In this document: piece by piece, positions 13,114 to 14,030 of the stretch
Numbering within the stretch: the first letter of the stretch is position 1
Layout of the letters: each line of letters opens with the position of its first letter
NCBI GenBank assembly: GCA_947628555.1
Contig: CANRAI010000020.1
Span: 1-14,030, forward strand
DNA length: 14,030 nt
Source: an uncultured Clostridia bacterium
Lineage (GTDB): Bacteria; Bacillota; Clostridia; Christensenellales; Borkfalkiaceae
Direction: 5' to 3'
Notes under the pieces: model-generated
Databases searched by the model: none
What the model was told of the DNA's origin: nothing
Seen by the model: only the letters and a program-made list of their open reading frames with translations
Program-made: the position numbers and the translations under genes

Positions 13114-14030
13114 GTGAAAAAAAAGTATCTTGTAGTGTTGCTTTTGGCTGTCTGCGCTTTGTGCCTTGCTTTTGCCTTTGCGGGTTGTAAGAGCAGACAA
13201 AACGGTAATAATGAAAGCTCGGGCGGCGGACATGTACATAATTACGGTAACCTAATTGCCGAACAGCCCGCTACCTGCACGGAAGAGGGCACGGCGGCGC
13301 ATTATTTTTGTGAGGGTTGCCACAAGTATTTTGACGCAAAAAAGAACGAAGTATCTCTCGATGACTTAAAAATCGATATTGACCCGACCGCGCATAAATG
13401 GGGAGCGGACGGCAAATGCGAATATAATCCCGAGCACATTAAATCCGCTTATACTTTGAGCGCGGACGAAACCAAAATATACTTCGGGGAATATCCGCAG
13501 AGCGAGGTTGAGGAAAGCGGATTGAAAGTAACTCTCGGTTTGGAAGCAAGTAGCGGCGCTTTGCCCACAACGGAAAACGCAAACGGCTGGACGGAATACG
13601 GCTATTATATCGAGGGCGAAGTGCAAAACTTTATGTGGTACATAGACGTGGAATATGAAGGCAACCGTTACCGCGGCGTGTATTTCACAAGTTACCGTCC
13701 GGATAGTACGACTGGGAGCAGTTTATATAGCTATCAAGACGACAACGGGTATGAAATAAACACGGCTTATTGGTTTAAGTTCGAGCCTATTGAATGGCGC
13801 ATACTTTCCCAATCCGACGGCACGGCGTTGCTTATGTCGAATATAATTCTCGACAGCCAGCAGTATTACTACGAAAAATCGGGTACGCGCCTGATAGCCG
13901 ATAATACAGTTTATCCCACCAATTATAAAGAAAGCGACATAAGGGAATGGCTGAACGATACTTTTTATAAAACGTCGTTCGACGAATTGGCGAAGAGCAT
14001 AATACAGGAGACGGAAGTGGACAACAGTGC
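13114..14030 (+). CDS. Lipoprotein with HxH/CxxC motif and DUF6273-like domain (3' end missing)
   Basis: Open from GTG 13114 to the right edge, 305 complete codons, with AAAAGGAG ending 8 bases upstream. Residues 1-25 form a lipoprotein signal: KKK at 2-4, a hydrophobic core, and a lipobox FAGC with C25 as the predicted lipidated residue. A Ser/Gly/Asn linker follows. HVHNYG at about 40-45 and CTEEG...YFCEGCHKYFD at about 54-75 form the His/Cys motif often seen in clostridial surface proteins, possibly metal binding. From about residue 125, YFGEYPQS, YRGVYFTSYRP, FEPIEWRIL, ALLMSN.ILDSQQYY and ESDIREWLNDTFY fit DUF6273 as I recall it. The biochemical role is unknown. It should be anchored on the outer face of the membrane and may be controlled by the divergent HTH protein. 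The C terminus is unseen, so further domains or repeats may follow. Confidence 0.85.
   Translation, partial: MKKKYLVVLLLAVCALCLAFAFAGCKSRQNGNNESSGGGHVHNYGNLIAEQPATCTEEGTAAHYFCEGCHKYFDAKKNEVSLDDLKIDIDPTAHKWGADGKCEYNPEHIKSAYTLSADETKIYFGEYPQSEVEESGLKVTLGLEASSGALPTTENANGWTEYGYYIEGEVQNFMWYIDVEYEGNRYRGVYFTSYRPDSTTGSSLYSYQDDNGYEINTAYWFKFEPIEWRILSQSDGTALLMSNIILDSQQYYYEKSGTRLIADNTVYPTNYKESDIREWLNDTFYKTSFDELAKSIIQETEVDNS

Overview
The window is a compact bacterial housekeeping segment of about 14 kb. It contains ten complete genes and one incomplete gene (rbgA) on the plus strand, followed by a small regulator on the minus strand diverging from an incomplete lipoprotein gene. Gene content, strong AGGAG-type ribosome binding sites, TrmFO, a Bacillus-type HslV N terminus, a cysteine-rich clostridial-type HisRS and a DUF6273-like lipoprotein all point to a Clostridia-class Firmicute, probably a gut lineage. 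The lineage below class level is inference. No tRNA, rRNA, CRISPR array, transposase or phage gene was seen.

Layout. 1-1791: rbgA (5' end outside the window), rnhB and a small PPOX/NimA-like flavoprotein, packed or overlapping. 1792-2077: intergenic, with a candidate hairpin, a near-consensus sigma-A promoter and a structured leader. 2078-2422: rplS, ended by a strong terminator. 2507-10627: a tight run of comM, dprA, topA, trmFO, hslV and hslU, with gaps or overlaps of only a few bases downstream of dprA. 10628-11026: about 400 bp without a gene, holding two tandem copies of a roughly 128-bp GC-rich repeat (period 146 bp) able to form RNA stems. 11027-12596: hisS and trxA, one base apart. 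12597-12739: three GC-rich hairpins between convergent genes, one a bidirectional terminator. 12740-13000 (minus): a small XRE-family repressor. 13114 to the right edge: a lipoprotein with an HxH/CxxC-type motif and a DUF6273-like domain.

How the genes work together. The block covers 50S ribosome assembly and a ribosomal protein (rbgA, rplS), RNA primer and R-loop removal and supercoiling (rnhB, topA), processing of incoming DNA (comM, dprA), tRNA T-loop methylation (trmFO), ATP-dependent proteolysis (hslVU), histidine charging (hisS) and thiol redox (trxA). The order closely follows the classical Bacillus run rplS-rbgA-rnhB...dprA-topA-trmFO-xerC-hslV-hslU-codY. Here rplS has moved downstream of rnhB, and xerC and codY are absent from their expected places. 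The most promising new material is the divergent regulator/lipoprotein module, where two 19-bp palindromes of identical geometry sit on the predicted lipoprotein promoter, and the structured tandem repeat between hslU and hisS.
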